From NCBI GenBank assembly GCA_002299425.1, contig DBNW01000053.1, positions 142,820 through 202,352 of the forward strand: a stretch of DNA of 59,533 nucleotides. Direction: 5' to 3'. The DNA comes from Methylococcaceae bacterium UBA662. GTDB lineage: Bacteria > Pseudomonadota > Gammaproteobacteria > Methylococcales > Methylomonadaceae. Shown here in pieces: positions 59,424 to 59,533 of this stretch. The number at the start of each line of letters is the position of its first letter. The first letter of the stretch is position 1. Under the pieces are notes generated by a model that was given only the letters and a program-made list of their open reading frames with translations, had not been told where the DNA came from and made no database searches. The translations under genes and the position numbers were made by a program.

Positions 59424-59533
59424 CTCCAACGTTAAATGCGAATTAAGTGTAGTAGTTCAAACCTCTCAAGAAACACCCTTAAGAGGCCCATAGATCATGA
59501 CTTCAGGCTATTGTAATGGTCAATAAAAACCGG

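Overview
This 59.5 kb window looks like chromosomal DNA of a gammaproteobacterial (type I, Methylococcales-like) methanotroph. The reasons are a bacterial sterol cluster (a P450 CYP51-ferredoxin fusion, oxidosqualene cyclase, squalene epoxidase, C-4 demethylation genes and sterol transporters) known best from Methylococcus and relatives, a Na+-NQR operon, formate-tetrahydrofolate ligase and phosphoketolase. Most of it is mid-GC and densely coded. No rRNA, tRNA, CRISPR array or insertion sequence was recognised. The exact genus cannot be fixed from the sequence alone.

Layout. 1-221 holds the N-terminus of NAD kinase (cut by the window edge). 395-4393 holds mfd and a DUF2058 gene. 4408-5628 is a glycosyltransferase. 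5817-8456 is an efflux adaptor plus an outer-membrane factor lipoprotein with no RND pump gene between them. 8616-10289 is fhs. 10290-10868 contains a very short membrane-protein gene with its own promoter and a strong hairpin. 10869-14674 carries small accessory genes (RsmJ, an exported monohaem protein, a zinc-ribbon protein, DUF3301, a QueD/PTPS-like enzyme, DUF1249, a HIT protein). 14709-19131 is a three-gene exporter operon (ABC, HlyD, TolC types) whose ABC protein has lost its ATPase motifs. 19510-21906 is phosphoketolase; 22180-23628 is exonuclease I.

Energy block. 23618-30298 (minus strand) is nqrABCDEF followed by a DUF2845 gene and the NQR maturation gene nqrM. Divergently, 30775-33773 is pntAB (proton-translocating transhydrogenase). 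These could supply NADPH and a sodium gradient.

Sterol block. 34141-46770 (plus strand) runs cyp51-ferredoxin, an NTF2/SnoaL-like gene, oxidosqualene cyclase, squalene epoxidase, sdmB, sdmA, bstA, bstB, bstC. It covers epoxidation and cyclisation of squalene, C-14 and C-4 demethylation, and export of the product to the outer membrane. Its upstream region has a near-perfect 49-bp tandem duplication, each copy containing a promoter-like -35/-10 pair.

V/A-type ATPase block. 46814-54301 (minus strand, convergent with the sterol block) encodes a rotary ATPase of the chlamydial/spirochaetal kind in the order B-D-I-K-E-DUF2764-A. This is a circular permutation of the order I recall for those groups, and no F gene is present.

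Right end. An inositol-monophosphatase family enzyme and an orphan ParA ATPase, then moaE and moaD (opposite strand), moaC, and an AT-richer pair that looks like a type II restriction endonuclease and its adenine methyltransferase, probably acquired by transfer.
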